This document shows, in pieces, positions 5,047 through 5,690 of a DNA stretch of 5,690 nt. The stretch is from Alistipes sp. (GTDB lineage: Bacteria; Bacteroidota; Bacteroidia; Bacteroidales; Rikenellaceae): assembly GCA_017560305.1 (NCBI GenBank), contig JAFYOF010000173.1, positions 1 to 5,690 of the forward strand, in the 5' to 3' direction. The stretch's first letter is position 1, and each line of letters opens with the position of its first letter. A program made the translations under genes and the position numbers. A model generated the notes under the pieces. The model did not search any database and was not told the origin of the DNA. It saw nothing but the letters and a program-made list of their open reading frames with translations.

Positions 5047-5690
5047 ATGCCGAAGTTTTATGACAAGGTAAATGTACTCCGTAAACCCGAATGGTTGAAG
5101 ATTCGCTTGCAAAGTAACGAAGGGTCCGCCGAGGTGGAACGCATCGTTAAAGAGCACTCGTTGCATACCATTTGCAGTAGCGGTCTCTGCCCCAACAAGG
5201 CGGAGTGTTGGCGTCGTCGTACGGCAACATTTATGATTTTGGGTGATGTGTGTACGCGTGGTTGCAAATTCTGCGCAACACTGACGGGCAAACCCCTTGC
5301 CCCCGATGCCTCCGAACCCGAAAAGGTAGCGGAAAGCGTGAGGCTTATGGGACTTCGACACGCAGTCGTGACTTCTGTCACGCGCGATGACCTCGCCGAC
5401 GGCGGCGCTCACCACTGGGCGCGCGTGGTGGAGGCTATCCGCAAAGAGAATCCCGACGCAACAATTGAGCTCCTTATTCCCGATTTGGATGCTCGAGAAG
5501 ACCTCATAGAGGTAGTTTTGGCATCCAAGCCCGATATTATCGGGCACAACATCGAAACCGTCGAGCGACTAACGCCGCTGGTGCGTTCGCGTGCAAAGTA
5601 CAGCACGAGCCTGCGCACGCTGGAGATTATCTCCCAAAGTGGTGCAGTAGCAAAGAGTGGACTGATGGTCGGACTTGGCGAGAGCGATGA
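5047..5690 (+). CDS. lipA: Lipoyl synthase, N-terminal 214 codons (3' end missing)
   Basis: This radical SAM enzyme inserts two sulfur atoms into protein-bound octanoyl groups to make lipoyl cofactors for 2-oxoacid dehydrogenases and the glycine cleavage system. The N-terminus MPKFYDKVNVLRKPEWLKIR includes the family's RKPEWLK segment. Both iron-sulfur cluster motifs are present: the auxiliary cluster C43-x4-C48-x5-C54 (CSSGLCPNKAEC) and the radical SAM cluster C69-x3-C73-x2-C76 (CTRGCKFC). Other family segments are TSVTRDDLADGGA, IGHNIETVERL and KSGLMVGLGE. The C-terminal RSSY-type cluster ligand lies beyond the window; the family is usually near 290 aa. I chose the ATG at 5047 because the ATG at 5036 is in another frame and stops quickly. 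It is transcribed divergently from the porin unit; no lipB is seen in the window. Confidence 0.96.
   Translation, partial: MPKFYDKVNVLRKPEWLKIRLQSNEGSAEVERIVKEHSLHTICSSGLCPNKAECWRRRTATFMILGDVCTRGCKFCATLTGKPLAPDASEPEKVAESVRLMGLRHAVVTSVTRDDLADGGAHHWARVVEAIRKENPDATIELLIPDLDAREDLIEVVLASKPDIIGHNIETVERLTPLVRSRAKYSTSLRTLEIISQSGAVAKSGLMVGLGESD

Noticed and set aside
5011..5547. 178-codon minus-strand ORF
   Set aside because: Antisense to lipA, which carries both cysteine cluster motifs; no family resemblance.

Overview
The window looks like a piece of a Bacteroidales chromosome (Bacteroidota). Four promoters have the TAnnTTTG -7 hexamer typical of this phylum, three of them in the exact form TATCTTTG. 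The start codons lack convincing Shine-Dalgarno sites. The gene types also fit: an SPII lipoprotein with a fimbrillin-like N-terminus and a LamG-like C-terminus, a porin O/P-type protein, and a two-Gate-domain membrane protein. I cannot name the genus.

Layout, left to right. (1) 1-1558, minus: a surface lipoprotein gene whose 3' end lies off the left edge, with unusually selective codon use. (2) 1559-1970: its upstream region, holding a strong promoter about 320 bases before the ATG, a long leader with mutually complementary GC-rich elements, and the terminator of the next gene. (3) 1971-2531, minus: adenine phosphoribosyltransferase (apt) with its own promoter at 2635-2642. (4) 2651-4841, minus: a two-gene unit, an outer-membrane porin-like protein followed after 28 bases by a Gate-domain inner-membrane protein, driven from 4878-4885. 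(5) 4886-5046: a divergent intergenic region with an inverted repeat just upstream of the lipA promoter. (6) 5047-5690, plus: the first 214 codons of lipoyl synthase (lipA), running off the right edge.

How the genes may work together: the porin and Gate protein resemble an outer/inner membrane uptake pair, and no obvious terminator separates them from apt. This suggests, but does not prove, a nucleobase or nucleoside uptake-and-salvage cluster. lipA is a separate housekeeping unit transcribed away from it. The lipoprotein is probably an abundant surface protein with its own long leader. I saw no tRNA, rRNA, CRISPR array, transposase or integrase. The least explained parts are the lipoprotein leader and the substrate of the porin/Gate pair.
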